The position numbers were made by a program, and so were the translations under genes. Positions 1 to 8,819 of a stretch of DNA of 64,000 bases are shown in pieces (positions within the stretch are counted from its first letter, which is position 1; each line of letters starts with the position of its first letter). The DNA comes from Candidatus Aquidulcis sp. (lineage in GTDB: Bacteria; Chloroflexota; Anaerolineae; UBA4142). The notes under the pieces were generated by a model. That model did not search any database and was not told the DNA's origin. It saw only the letters and a program-made list of their open reading frames with translations. The stretch covers positions 1 through 64,000 of the forward strand of contig DYJA01000023.1 in assembly GCA_020723345.1 (NCBI GenBank). Reading direction: 5' to 3'.

Positions 1-309
1 TCCGGGGTAACGGCAAATCGCGCAAGTTCCTCACGCAGAACTTCGCGTATGATCTCTTTCAATTCGCGTCTTTCGATTGTAATTGTGTCGGCAGTCGCTG
101 GGTGAGTCATGCCATACCTCCACATAATCTTTTGCTTTCTTGAATTGGCAAGCCAATGTTCCGCAAAGCCCCCGTTCACCTCGCGGGACTGATTATATCA
201 CACTCGCCAAGCCAAAGCAACGCGCCGCGCCGAATTCACGTCACACGCATCACGGAACACGTCGGACTCGCGTCTTGCGCTCTATTGGAATCGGCTTATA
301 ATTTCAACC

Positions 310-1344
310 ATGAACGAACACCAACGTGATCGTTATTCGCGTCAAACAATTTTCGCGCCGTTCGGCGAAGCCGGACAGGCACGCTTGCTCGCTGCATGCG
401 TCGTGATCGTCGGCTGCGGCGCGAACGGCTCGATGATGGCGAGCACGCTCGCGCGCGCGGGCGTCGGCACACTCGTCATCGCCGATCGCGATTTCGTCGA
501 ACTGAAAAATTTGCAGCGGCAGATCCTCTTCGACGAAGACGACGTGGCGCGCGGCACGCCGAAAGCGATTGCCGCCGCCGAAAAATTGCGCCGCGCGAAT
601 TCGTCGATTCAGATCGAAGGGATCGTGACCGACGTGAACGCGGAGAACATCGAGGATTTGATCGCGGGCGCGACGCTCGTGATGGACGGCACCGACAATT
701 TCGAAACGCGCTTTTTGATCAACGACGCGTGCGTCAAACATTCGATTCCCTGGGTCTACGCGGGCGCGGTTGCAAGTTACGGCATGACGATGACGATTGT
801 GCCGCGCGAAACTGCGTGCCTGCGCTGCGTCTTTTCGCGCGCGCCTGCGCCCGGCACATTGCCAACCTGTGACACTGCCGGGATCATTCCGCCCATCGTC
901 AACGTGATGGCGTCCATCGCGAGCGCGGAAGCGATCAAATTCATCGCAGGCGCGGGGACACGCAACGCCGGCATCATCAACGTCGATCTGTGGGACAACT
1001 CGTACGAATCGTTTGCGATTGCGCGCCGGGACGATTGCCCTGCGTGCGGACACGCTCCGCGCAAATTCGAGTACCTCGACGGCGAGCGCGGCGGAACGAT
1101 GACCGCGTTTTTGTGCGGACGCAACGCGATCCAGGTGAATCCCGGACGCGGACACACGCTGGATCTCACCGCGCTTGCAGGACGGTTGCGCGAGGTAGGC
1201 AAGGTTGCCGAGAACGAATACCTGTTACGCTTTGAAGCGGATCGGTACGAGATTACGATTTTCCCCGACGCGCGCGCGATCATCAAAGGGACAGATGACG
1301 CGGCGGTGGCGCGCAGCGTCTATGCCAAGTATGTTGGCGTGTAG
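310..1344 (+). CDS. ThiF/MoeB/HesA-family adenylyltransferase (E1-like)
   Basis: N-terminal RYSRQ and GCGANGS nucleotide-binding motif, DGTDNFETRFLIND; CxxC pairs (CLRC, CPAC). Confidence 0.85.
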   Translation: MNEHQRDRYSRQTIFAPFGEAGQARLLAACVVIVGCGANGSMMASTLARAGVGTLVIADRDFVELKNLQRQILFDEDDVARGTPKAIAAAEKLRRANSSIQIEGIVTDVNAENIEDLIAGATLVMDGTDNFETRFLINDACVKHSIPWVYAGAVASYGMTMTIVPRETACLRCVFSRAPAPGTLPTCDTAGIIPPIVNVMASIASAEAIKFIAGAGTRNAGIINVDLWDNSYESFAIARRDDCPACGHAPRKFEYLDGERGGTMTAFLCGRNAIQVNPGRGHTLDLTALAGRLREVGKVAENEYLLRFEADRYEITIFPDARAIIKGTDDAAVARSVYAKYVGV

Positions 1345-1346
1345 CG

Positions 1347-1380
1347 GAGACCTGTTGGGCTTTAAGACCCAACAGGTCTC
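1347..1380 (+). terminator. Stem-loop GAGACCTGTTGGG/CCCAACAGGTCTC, followed by TTTCATT
   Basis: Perfect 13-bp inverted repeat between ORFs; also resembles a dispersed palindrome. Confidence 0.55.
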
Positions 1381-1449
1381 TTTCATTATGAAAAACACGG
1401 CGAAGATGATATAATAGAAGTACAACGGAATAGCATTCGGAGGCGACCA

Positions 1450-2727
1450 ATGTTAATTCCAGTGGACATTACTTTTCCCAGAATGGCTTGGGTGGAACAG
1501 CGCATCGCGACGCCGCGCGTGGACGATGTGCCGGGCGCGATCCGCGCGGAGATGCAGCGTCTCGGAGTTGCGACCAAAGTTCGCCCCGGCATGCGCGTCG
1601 CGATCACAGCCGGCAGTCGCGGCATCGCCGGCATCGTCACGATTTTGGCAACCGTCGTGGACGAATTGAAACGCCTGGGCGCGGACCCCTTCCTGATACC
1701 CGCGATGGGCAGCCATGGCGGCGCGACGGCGGAGGGTCAAGTGGCGGTGCTCAATTCGCTCGGCATTACCGAGCCAGCCATGGGCTGCCCGATTCATTCC
1801 TCGATGGAGACGACGCAAATTGGTCGAACGCCGGAGGGCATACCGGTGCTGATTGACCAGATCGCCGCGGGCGCGGATGGCATCATCGTCGTGAATCGCA
1901 TCAAGGCGCACACCGAGTACACGGGACCGGTCGAGAGCGGCTGGATGAAAATGCTGACGATCGGCTTGGGCAAGCATCGGGGCGCGCTGATGGCGCATCG
2001 CAACGCGGTGCAGTTGACCTATCGCGTCGCGATCGTCTCGGTCGCGCGCGAGATCATCCGCCGCGCGCCGCTCCTCTTCGGCTTGGGCGTGATCGAGAAC
2101 GCGTACGATCAGACCGCACAAGTCATCGCGGCGTGGCCCCCCGATTTCGAACCGATCGAACAAGCCGCGCTGCAACGCGCCAAGGAACTCATGCCCCGCT
2201 TGCCATTCCCCAAGTTGGACATTCTCATCGTTGACGAAATCGGCAAAGAGATCAGCGGCGCGGGATTGGATCCGAACGTCATCGGGCGGCGAATGGTTTT
2301 CGGCGAAGCCGAGCCGACCTCGCCTGTGATCACGCGCATCGTCGTGCGCGATCTCACCGACAAGACGTACGGCTGCGGCATCGGCTTGGGCTTGGCAGAT
2401 TTCGTCACGCAGCGCCTGGTGGACAAACTCGATCATCGCCCCACGTACATCAACTGCTTGACCGCGATGGCGCCGGAAAAGGGGCGCATTCCGATGACCG
2501 CGCCAACTGATCGCGCAGCCGTCGAGTGGGCGTTCGTCACCGCCGGCGCGGTCGAGCCGCCGCGCGCCAAGATCGTCCGCATCAAGAACACACTGCACCC
2601 CGAACGTTTTTTCGCCTCTGAAGGATTGCTGCCGGAAATTCAAACCAACTCGAATCTGCAGATCGTCGGAGAGTGGCAGCCCCTGTCGTTCGACGACGCG
2701 GGCGCGCTTCAACCGGAGCGGATGTAA
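1450..2727 (+). CDS. LarA-like / DUF2088 (lactate racemase N-terminal domain) protein
   Basis: MGSHGGATAEGQ and VNRIKAHTEYTGPVESGWMKMLTIGLGKHRGA motifs typical of LarA/DUF2088-like proteins. Confidence 0.65.
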   Translation: MLIPVDITFPRMAWVEQRIATPRVDDVPGAIRAEMQRLGVATKVRPGMRVAITAGSRGIAGIVTILATVVDELKRLGADPFLIPAMGSHGGATAEGQVAVLNSLGITEPAMGCPIHSSMETTQIGRTPEGIPVLIDQIAAGADGIIVVNRIKAHTEYTGPVESGWMKMLTIGLGKHRGALMAHRNAVQLTYRVAIVSVAREIIRRAPLLFGLGVIENAYDQTAQVIAAWPPDFEPIEQAALQRAKELMPRLPFPKLDILIVDEIGKEISGAGLDPNVIGRRMVFGEAEPTSPVITRIVVRDLTDKTYGCGIGLGLADFVTQRLVDKLDHRPTYINCLTAMAPEKGRIPMTAPTDRAAVEWAFVTAGAVEPPRAKIVRIKNTLHPERFFASEGLLPEIQTNSNLQIVGEWQPLSFDDAGALQPERM

Positions 2728-2730
2728 CTT

Positions 2731-2796
2731 TCCAAACCTTGCGAAGGTTGATCTCAAGATGTAATCCGGTTATAGGATGAACCTTCGCAAGGATGT
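2731..2796. repeat. Dispersed palindrome AACCTTGCGAAGGTT / AACCTTCGCAAGG pair
   Basis: Same 15-mer core recurs at about 12656-12675 and 12733-12755. Confidence 0.7.
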
Positions 2797-2823
2797 GAAC
2801 TCACAACGACGCGAGGAAAAACC

Positions 2824-4152
2824 ATGAGCGAACCGATTCCGCCCGACCGACTGACCACGCCCCGTTTCAAGCAACTCCTCAATCAATGTATTCATTGCGG
2901 GTTGTGCCTGCCGGCGTGCCCCACCTACGCCGTGTTTGGCACGGAAATGGACGCGCCGCGCGGACGCATCGCGTTGATGCGCGCCGCCTCCGAGGGGCGC
3001 GTCGCTTTGAACGGCGCGGTCGGCAAGCACATCAATCTCTGCCTGGCTTGCCGCGCGTGCGAGCCGGTGTGCCCCTCCGGCGTACAGTACGGCGCGCTCG
3101 TCGAGACGACGCGCATCGCGCTTGAAGCCGCGCGCCGATCGGGGGTGATCGAACGCGCGATCCGGCGTCTTGCGCTGCGCGAAATGATGCCGCATGTCCA
3201 GCGTTTGCGCTTCGTCACGGCGTGGATGCGACTCTACCAACTCATCGGCTTGCAAGGGCTGGTGCGCGCGCTCAACTTTTTGCCCAAGAATCTCAAGGCG
3301 ATGGAAACGTTGATGCCGCCGCTGCCCAAGAAATATCCCGATTACCGCCAACCCGCTCCGGCGCTTGGAGCAAAGCGCGGCGCGGTCGCATTTTTCTATG
3401 GCTGCATCCAGGACGCGTTCCTCGCCCAGGTGAATGAGGCGACGATTCGCGTGCTGCAACACAATGGATATGAAGTCCACTTTCCGGCGCTGCAGACGTG
3501 CTGCGGCGCGGCGCAGTTGCACGTCGGCGAGGAAGAACTGGCGCGCGATCTTGCGCGGCAGAATATCAACGCGTTTCTGACCCCCACCCCTGCCCCTCCC
3601 CCGTCAGCGACAGGAGAGGGATTCGACGCGATCGTGAACAACGCGGGCGGCTGCGGCGCGACGCTGAAAGAGTACGCGCACTTGCTCCAGGACGATCCGG
3701 CGTACGCCGAAAAGGCAAAACAATTCGTCGCCAAACTCAAAGACATTAATGAATTCCTCGTGGAGCATCTCAACGTCCCGCCGAAAGGGATCGTCAAGGC
3801 GCGCGCGACGTACGCCGATTCGTGTCATTTGCGAAACGTCCAAAAAGTGATCAAGCCGCCGCGCGATTTGTTGCAAGCCATTCCCGGCGTCGAACTGGTC
3901 GAACTCAAACAGCCCGATCGCTGCTGCGGCAGCGCGGGCGTCTACAACATCGTCCAGGTGGATACCGCCAATGCAATCTTGGATGCGAAGATGGCGGACA
4001 TCGCCAGCACGGGCGCGGATACCATTGTGGCGACGAATACCGGCTGCCATTTGCAGTTGATCGCCGGAGTCCGGCGCGCCAAACTCAACGCGCGCGTCGT
4101 TCACCTCGTCGAATTGCTCGATCAATCGTACGCGGCAGAAAGTAAAATGTGA
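2824..4152 (+). CDS. glcF: Glycolate/D-lactate oxidase iron-sulfur subunit GlcF
   Basis: Two 4Fe-4S motifs (CIHCGLCLPACP, CLACRACEPVCP) and CCG domains (CCGAAQ, CCGSAG); adjacent to GlcD/E. Confidence 0.88.
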   Translation: MSEPIPPDRLTTPRFKQLLNQCIHCGLCLPACPTYAVFGTEMDAPRGRIALMRAASEGRVALNGAVGKHINLCLACRACEPVCPSGVQYGALVETTRIALEAARRSGVIERAIRRLALREMMPHVQRLRFVTAWMRLYQLIGLQGLVRALNFLPKNLKAMETLMPPLPKKYPDYRQPAPALGAKRGAVAFFYGCIQDAFLAQVNEATIRVLQHNGYEVHFPALQTCCGAAQLHVGEEELARDLARQNINAFLTPTPAPPPSATGEGFDAIVNNAGGCGATLKEYAHLLQDDPAYAEKAKQFVAKLKDINEFLVEHLNVPPKGIVKARATYADSCHLRNVQKVIKPPRDLLQAIPGVELVELKQPDRCCGSAGVYNIVQVDTANAILDAKMADIASTGADTIVATNTGCHLQLIAGVRRAKLNARVVHLVELLDQSYAAESKM

Positions 4153-4208
4153 TACGTGATGCGTGAAGCGCCCTGAGCGAAGTCGAAGGGTCACGCATCA
4201 CGTGTCAC
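4149..4208. repeat. Palindromic heptad element GTGATACGTGATGCGTGA / TCACGCATCACGTGTCAC around a CCCTGAGCGAAGTCGAAGGG core
   Basis: 17/18 complementary arms read directly; core is a second palindromic repeat family. Confidence 0.8.
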
Positions 4209-4220
4209 TTGAGGTCTCCC

Positions 4221-6866
4221 ATGTCAAACCAAGATACACAACGATCACTGCAAAATGTTTTGTCCGCCAAGCAAGTCGTCACGGATCCGGTTGAACTGAT
4301 CACGTACGAAGTGGATGCCGGTCTCGACCGTGGCACGCCAGCGGCAGTCGCGCTGCCACAGACCCCGGACGATGTCGTGCGCTTGGCGCGCTGGGCGGCG
4401 GCAAATAATGTGCCGCTGATCGCGCGCGGCGCGGGCACCGGCTTGTCCGGCGGCGCGGTCGCCGAGCGCGGCGGCATCATCGTCTCCTTTGCGCGCATGA
4501 ATCGCCTCGTCGAACTGGACGCGCGCGGGCGCAGCGCGGTCGTCGAGCCGGGGATCGCCAATCTCGCGTTCGACGACCTTGCCAAGAAACAAGGTCTGTA
4601 CTTTCCGCCCGATCCTGCGAGCCAGCGCGCTTCGACCATCGGCGGGAACGCGGGAGAGAACGCCGGCGGACCGCACTGCTTCAAGTACGGCGTGATGGTA
4701 AACTATGTTACCGGGCTCCAAATCGTTCTCGCCGATGGCGGCACGCGACGCGTCGGCGGGCGCGCGTATGATTATCCCGAATACGATTTCGCCGGACTGA
4801 TCGTGGGGAGCGAAGGCACGCTGGGGATCATCACCTCGTTCGACGTGCGCCTCGTGCGCAATCCGCCGGGCGTTAAGACGATGATGGCAGTTTTCGATTC
4901 GGTCGAGCAAGCCGGGGTCGCGGTCTCCGCCGTGATCGCCGCCGGATTGGTGCCGGCGACGATGGAGATGATGGATCGGAACATTACGCGGATCATCGAA
5001 GAATACGCGCACGCGGGTTTGCCCGCCGACGCCGATGCGGTGCTGATCATCGAAGCCGACGGCTACCCCGCCAGTTTGGACACGCAGATCGAAGAAATCG
5101 CGGACATCATCCAAGCGAACGGTGGTCGCGATTTGCGGATCGCGCAGAGCGCGGACGAGCGCGACCGGATCTGGCTGGCGCGCAAGAGCGCGGCGGGCGC
5201 GATGACGCGGCTCGCTCCGGCGTACTATTTGGTGGACGTCACGGTCCCGCGCAGTCGCCTCGCGGAGACACTCGCGCAAGTCAATCAGGTATTCAATCGT
5301 TATGGTCTGCGCGTCGGTTACGTCTTTCACGCGGGCGACGGCAACCTGCATCCGTTGATTCTGATTCCGCGCCCCGATGATCGGGAATTGATCGAGACGG
5401 CAGTGCGCGCCGGACGAGAAACGGTTGAGATCGGCGTCGCGAAAGACGGCAGCATTACCGGCGAACACGGCGTCGGGATCGAAAAGCGCGAATTCATGGC
5501 GATGATGTACAGCGGCGCGGAACTCGCGGCGATGTGGGACGTCAAACAGGTCTTCGATCCGCGCGGGCTGATGAATCCGGGCAAGGTCTTTCCGACGAAA
5601 ATGCCTGAAGTTGCCCGCCGACTGCCGACTGCCGACCGCCGACTGCCAGGTGACATCTTCGCTCCGGCAACCGCCGAGGAAGCCGCACAAGGGCTTGTGG
5701 AACTTGGGAAAGCAAAACGCCCTGTCTACATCAGTCGGCAGTCGGCGGTCGGCGGTCGGTCGGCGGCGGTCGTTCTCTCTACGAGCGCGCTGTGCGGGAT
5801 CAAGAAATTCGCGCCGGAGGATCTGTACGTGACGGTCGGCGCGGGGACGCCGCTGGCAGACGTGCAGCAATTCCTCGAACGCGAAAAGAAACTCGCGCCG
5901 CTCGCCTCGCCGTGGGCGGGCGCGACGATTGGCGGGATCGTCGCGTCGAACTTGAACGCGCCACTGCGAATGCGCTACGGCAGCATCCGCGATCTCATGA
6001 TGTGCGCGACGGTCGTTCTCGCGGATGGGCGCGTGATCCGCGCCGGGCGTCCCGTCGTCAAGAACGTCGCGGGCTACGACATGCCCAAAGTGTTCGTCGG
6101 CTCGCACGGCACTTTGGGACTCATCGCCGATGTGACCTTCAAACTCACGCCGCTGCCGCGCGCGCGCCGCACGCTGCTCGCCCCGGTTGACGATCTCGCG
6201 CGCGGCTTGGAGTGGGCGGGCAAATGCTTGCCGCTGGCGTTGGTTGCGTCGGCGATTGTCCTTCTGAAGAATTCGAAATTCGATTTTCGAAATTCGAAAC
6301 CTGTGGTGAGCGAAGTCGGACCATTCGAAATTCCAATCTCTAATCTCCAATCTCCCTACGTGTTGGCATATTCCGCGGAAGGCATTCGCGAAGATGTGGC
6401 CGCGGAACTCGATCAGGTGAAGCAAGTGTTGCGCGCGTCCGGCGCGCCCACGCCGATTGAGGTTGACGCGCCAAGCGGCACCGATCTGTGGATGGCGTTA
6501 CTGGGAGATTCGTCCGCGCAAGCGTTGCGCGTGCGCGTCGGCGTTGCGCCGAAAGATTTGAGCGCGTACGTGAAGGCGCAGACCGCGCCGCTTGAATCCG
6601 GCGCGTTTCTCGCGGACGTCGCGAGCGGATTGGTGTATGCAGTCGCAACGTCGGAAGACGCGGCGCGCGCGCGCGCGTGGGTGGACGCGCTGCGAAAGCC
6701 CGCGCTGAGCGCGGGCGGCTACGCGGTCGTGTTGAACGCACCGGAGACATTGCGCGGCGCGCTCGACGTGTGGGGCTATCAGCCGCAAACGCTCGAGTTG
6801 ATGCGCGCGTTAAAGGCGCGGTGGGATCCGGCGGGGATTTTGAATTCGGGTGTGTTTGTCGCGTGA
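4221..6866 (+). CDS. Fused FAD-linked glycolate/lactate oxidase, GlcD domain followed by GlcE-like domain
   Basis: N-half GlcD (RGAGTGLSGGAV, GNAGENAGGPHCFKYG, GEHGVGIEK, DPRGLMNPGKVFP); C-half a second PCMH/GlcE-like FAD domain (GATIGGIVASN, PVVKNVAGYDMPKV, FDP-like WDPAGILNSG). ORF call begins at 4209; MSNQDTQ start preferred. Confidence 0.85.
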   Translation: MSNQDTQRSLQNVLSAKQVVTDPVELITYEVDAGLDRGTPAAVALPQTPDDVVRLARWAAANNVPLIARGAGTGLSGGAVAERGGIIVSFARMNRLVELDARGRSAVVEPGIANLAFDDLAKKQGLYFPPDPASQRASTIGGNAGENAGGPHCFKYGVMVNYVTGLQIVLADGGTRRVGGRAYDYPEYDFAGLIVGSEGTLGIITSFDVRLVRNPPGVKTMMAVFDSVEQAGVAVSAVIAAGLVPATMEMMDRNITRIIEEYAHAGLPADADAVLIIEADGYPASLDTQIEEIADIIQANGGRDLRIAQSADERDRIWLARKSAAGAMTRLAPAYYLVDVTVPRSRLAETLAQVNQVFNRYGLRVGYVFHAGDGNLHPLILIPRPDDRELIETAVRAGRETVEIGVAKDGSITGEHGVGIEKREFMAMMYSGAELAAMWDVKQVFDPRGLMNPGKVFPTKMPEVARRLPTADRRLPGDIFAPATAEEAAQGLVELGKAKRPVYISRQSAVGGRSAAVVLSTSALCGIKKFAPEDLYVTVGAGTPLADVQQFLEREKKLAPLASPWAGATIGGIVASNLNAPLRMRYGSIRDLMMCATVVLADGRVIRAGRPVVKNVAGYDMPKVFVGSHGTLGLIADVTFKLTPLPRARRTLLAPVDDLARGLEWAGKCLPLALVASAIVLLKNSKFDFRNSKPVVSEVGPFEIPISNLQSPYVLAYSAEGIREDVAAELDQVKQVLRASGAPTPIEVDAPSGTDLWMALLGDSSAQALRVRVGVAPKDLSAYVKAQTAPLESGAFLADVASGLVYAVATSEDAARARAWVDALRKPALSAGGYAVVLNAPETLRGALDVWGYQPQTLELMRALKARWDPAGILNSGVFVA
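5612..5775. repeat. Heptad array pair inside glcDE: (CGACTGC)4 and inverted (GTCGGCR)3
   Basis: Units start at 5619, 5626, 5633, 5640; inverse units at 5734, 5741, 5748; all exactly 7 nt. Confidence 0.85.
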
Positions 6867-7726
6867 TCCCCTCCATCTCCGTTCTCGGTCTCGGACTCAT
6901 GGGCCGCCCGATCGCGCGCGGTTTGCGCGCGGCGGGCTATGACGCGCGCGGGTGGAATCGCTCGCCGCTGCCGGAGGATTTGACGCGCGATCTTCCACTC
7001 TGCCGCGACCTCGCGCACGCCGCGCAAGCGGAGGTGTGTCTCTTGATGTTGTCCGATTCCGCCGCGGTGGACGCGGTGCTGGCGCAATTGGAGCCGCACC
7101 TCGCCGCCGGGCAATTGGTGCTCGATATGGGCACATCGGAGCCGCAGCGCCCGCGCGCGCACGCGCGAGCGCTGTCCGCAAAAGGCATCGGCTGGGTGGA
7201 CGCGCCGGTCTCCGGTGGACCGGAAGGCGCTGCCGCGCGCACGCTCACGATCATGGCGGGCGGCGCGGACGCGGATTTCGCGCGCGCCAAGCCGATCTTG
7301 GAAGCCGTCGGCAAAAACGTCACGCACGTCGGCGGACCCGGCGCGGGACACGTCGTCAAAATCATCAACCAACTGATCGTTGGGCTGACCATCGAAGCGG
7401 TGGCGGAAGCGCTGACGCTCGCGGAAAAATCCGGCATCGAGCCGCGTCTCGTGCAGCAAGCGCTGCAAGGCGGGTTCGCCGATTCTAAGATTCTGCAACT
7501 TCACGGCACACGCATGATCGAACGCGCGTACAAACCGGGCGCCAAAGTCACGACGCAACTCAAAGATTTGAAATTGGCGCGGGAATTGGCAAACGCGTTG
7601 TCCATCCAGTTGCCGCACCTCGAAAGCGCGCTCGCGCTGTACGAAACTCTGGTCGCGCGCGGAGATGGGGAACTCGATCACTCGGCGCCGCACAAGTTGT
7701 TGTGGTCTTGCGAAAGGGGGGAATAG
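6863..7726 (+). CDS. NAD-binding 3-hydroxyisobutyrate dehydrogenase-family protein
   Basis: GLGLMGRPIARGLRAAGYDARGWNRS; DAPVSGGPEGAAARTLTIMAGG; GAGHVVKIINQ; GTG start overlapping the glcDE stop. Confidence 0.85.
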   Translation: MIPSISVLGLGLMGRPIARGLRAAGYDARGWNRSPLPEDLTRDLPLCRDLAHAAQAEVCLLMLSDSAAVDAVLAQLEPHLAAGQLVLDMGTSEPQRPRAHARALSAKGIGWVDAPVSGGPEGAAARTLTIMAGGADADFARAKPILEAVGKNVTHVGGPGAGHVVKIINQLIVGLTIEAVAEALTLAEKSGIEPRLVQQALQGGFADSKILQLHGTRMIERAYKPGAKVTTQLKDLKLARELANALSIQLPHLESALALYETLVARGDGELDHSAPHKLLWSCERGE

Positions 7727-8752
7727 ATGGAGCGCCTGACCTCCAAACAACGATTCATGGCCGCGCTGCGCGGCGAACCGGTCGATCGTCCACCGGCGGC
7801 GAGCATCACGTCGGTCGCGAATTACGAATTGATGGACGTGGTCGGCGTCCATTTCCCCGCTGGCAACATCGAAGCGGAACCGATGGCGACGCTCGCGGCA
7901 GCCGCGCACGACGTGATGGGCTTTGACAGCGTGATGCCGATCTTCAGCATCGCGCAAGAAGCGACCGCGCTCGGCTGCTACGTCGAGTGGTCGGATCCGA
8001 CGACGATGCCGAACCCGGCGACGTTTCCCTGGCGCGATCCTGCCGCGGAGATGAAACTGCCGGATGGTTTTCCCGATTCGTTTCTGGAAGACCGCTACGT
8101 GCGCTGCGCGATTGACGCGATTCGGTTGCTCAAGAAGCATTTCGGCGACGCGGTAATGATTCTCGGCAAAGTGATGGGACCCTGGACGCTCTCGTATCAT
8201 CTCTGCAACGTGCAAGAGTTTTTGTACAACACACTGATGAACCCCGAGCGCGTGCGCGCGTCGCTGCACGCGCTGAAAGTCGTGCCGCTCGTCTTTGCCA
8301 AAGCGCAACTTGACGCCGGCGCGGACGCAATCGTGTGGGCGGATCACGCGACCGGCGACCTGATCCGCGCGACCATGTATCGCGATTTTCTCCTGCCGCT
8401 GCACAAGCAACTCGTCCCGCAAGTACGCGCGCCGGTCATTTTGCATTGTTGCGGCCCCACCGGCGATCGGATCAAATATTTCAGTCAAGTCGGCTTCGCC
8501 GCGTTTCACTTTGAATCCAAGGTTCCAGCGGAAAAGGCGGTGAGCGAAGCGGCGGGGCGACTCAAATTGGCGGGCAATGTCAACAATCCCGTGACGTTGA
8601 TGACGCGCGGTCCGGCAGAAGTGCGCGCCGAAGCCCAGCGCGCGATTGACGCCGGCGTGGACATCATCGCGCCGGAATGCGCCATCCCGCTGCAAACGCC
8701 GATCGCGAATCTGAAAGAAATCGTGCGGACATGCGAGGATAATCGCAAGTAG
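7727..8752 (+). CDS. Uroporphyrinogen decarboxylase / MtaA-CmuA family methyltransferase-like protein
   Basis: TSKQRFMAALRGEPVDRPPA; WADHATGDLIRATMYRDFLLP; HCCGPTGDRIKY; family-level similarity. Confidence 0.82.
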   Translation: MERLTSKQRFMAALRGEPVDRPPAASITSVANYELMDVVGVHFPAGNIEAEPMATLAAAAHDVMGFDSVMPIFSIAQEATALGCYVEWSDPTTMPNPATFPWRDPAAEMKLPDGFPDSFLEDRYVRCAIDAIRLLKKHFGDAVMILGKVMGPWTLSYHLCNVQEFLYNTLMNPERVRASLHALKVVPLVFAKAQLDAGADAIVWADHATGDLIRATMYRDFLLPLHKQLVPQVRAPVILHCCGPTGDRIKYFSQVGFAAFHFESKVPAEKAVSEAAGRLKLAGNVNNPVTLMTRGPAEVRAEAQRAIDAGVDIIAPECAIPLQTPIANLKEIVRTCEDNRK

Positions 8753-8816
8753 GGGTGAAGCATTTTTCTGATCCTTCGACTCCGCTCAGGATGAAAAATG
8801 CTTCGCCCTTTTTTTG
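8752..8816 (+). terminator. Intrinsic terminator with a palindromic CCTTCGACTCCGCTCAGG element in its loop
   Basis: GAAGCATTTTTC / GAAAAATGCTTC arms then TTTTTTT. Confidence 0.75.
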
Positions 8817-8819
8817 CCA

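Noticed and set aside
4245-6425. 726-aa minus-strand ORF
   Set aside because: Antisense shadow of the clearly coding glcDE; Arg/His/Asp-rich composition typical of GC-rich reverse frames.
6779-8695. 638-aa minus-strand ORF
   Set aside because: Antisense to the dehydrogenase and methyltransferase genes; no recognisable domain.
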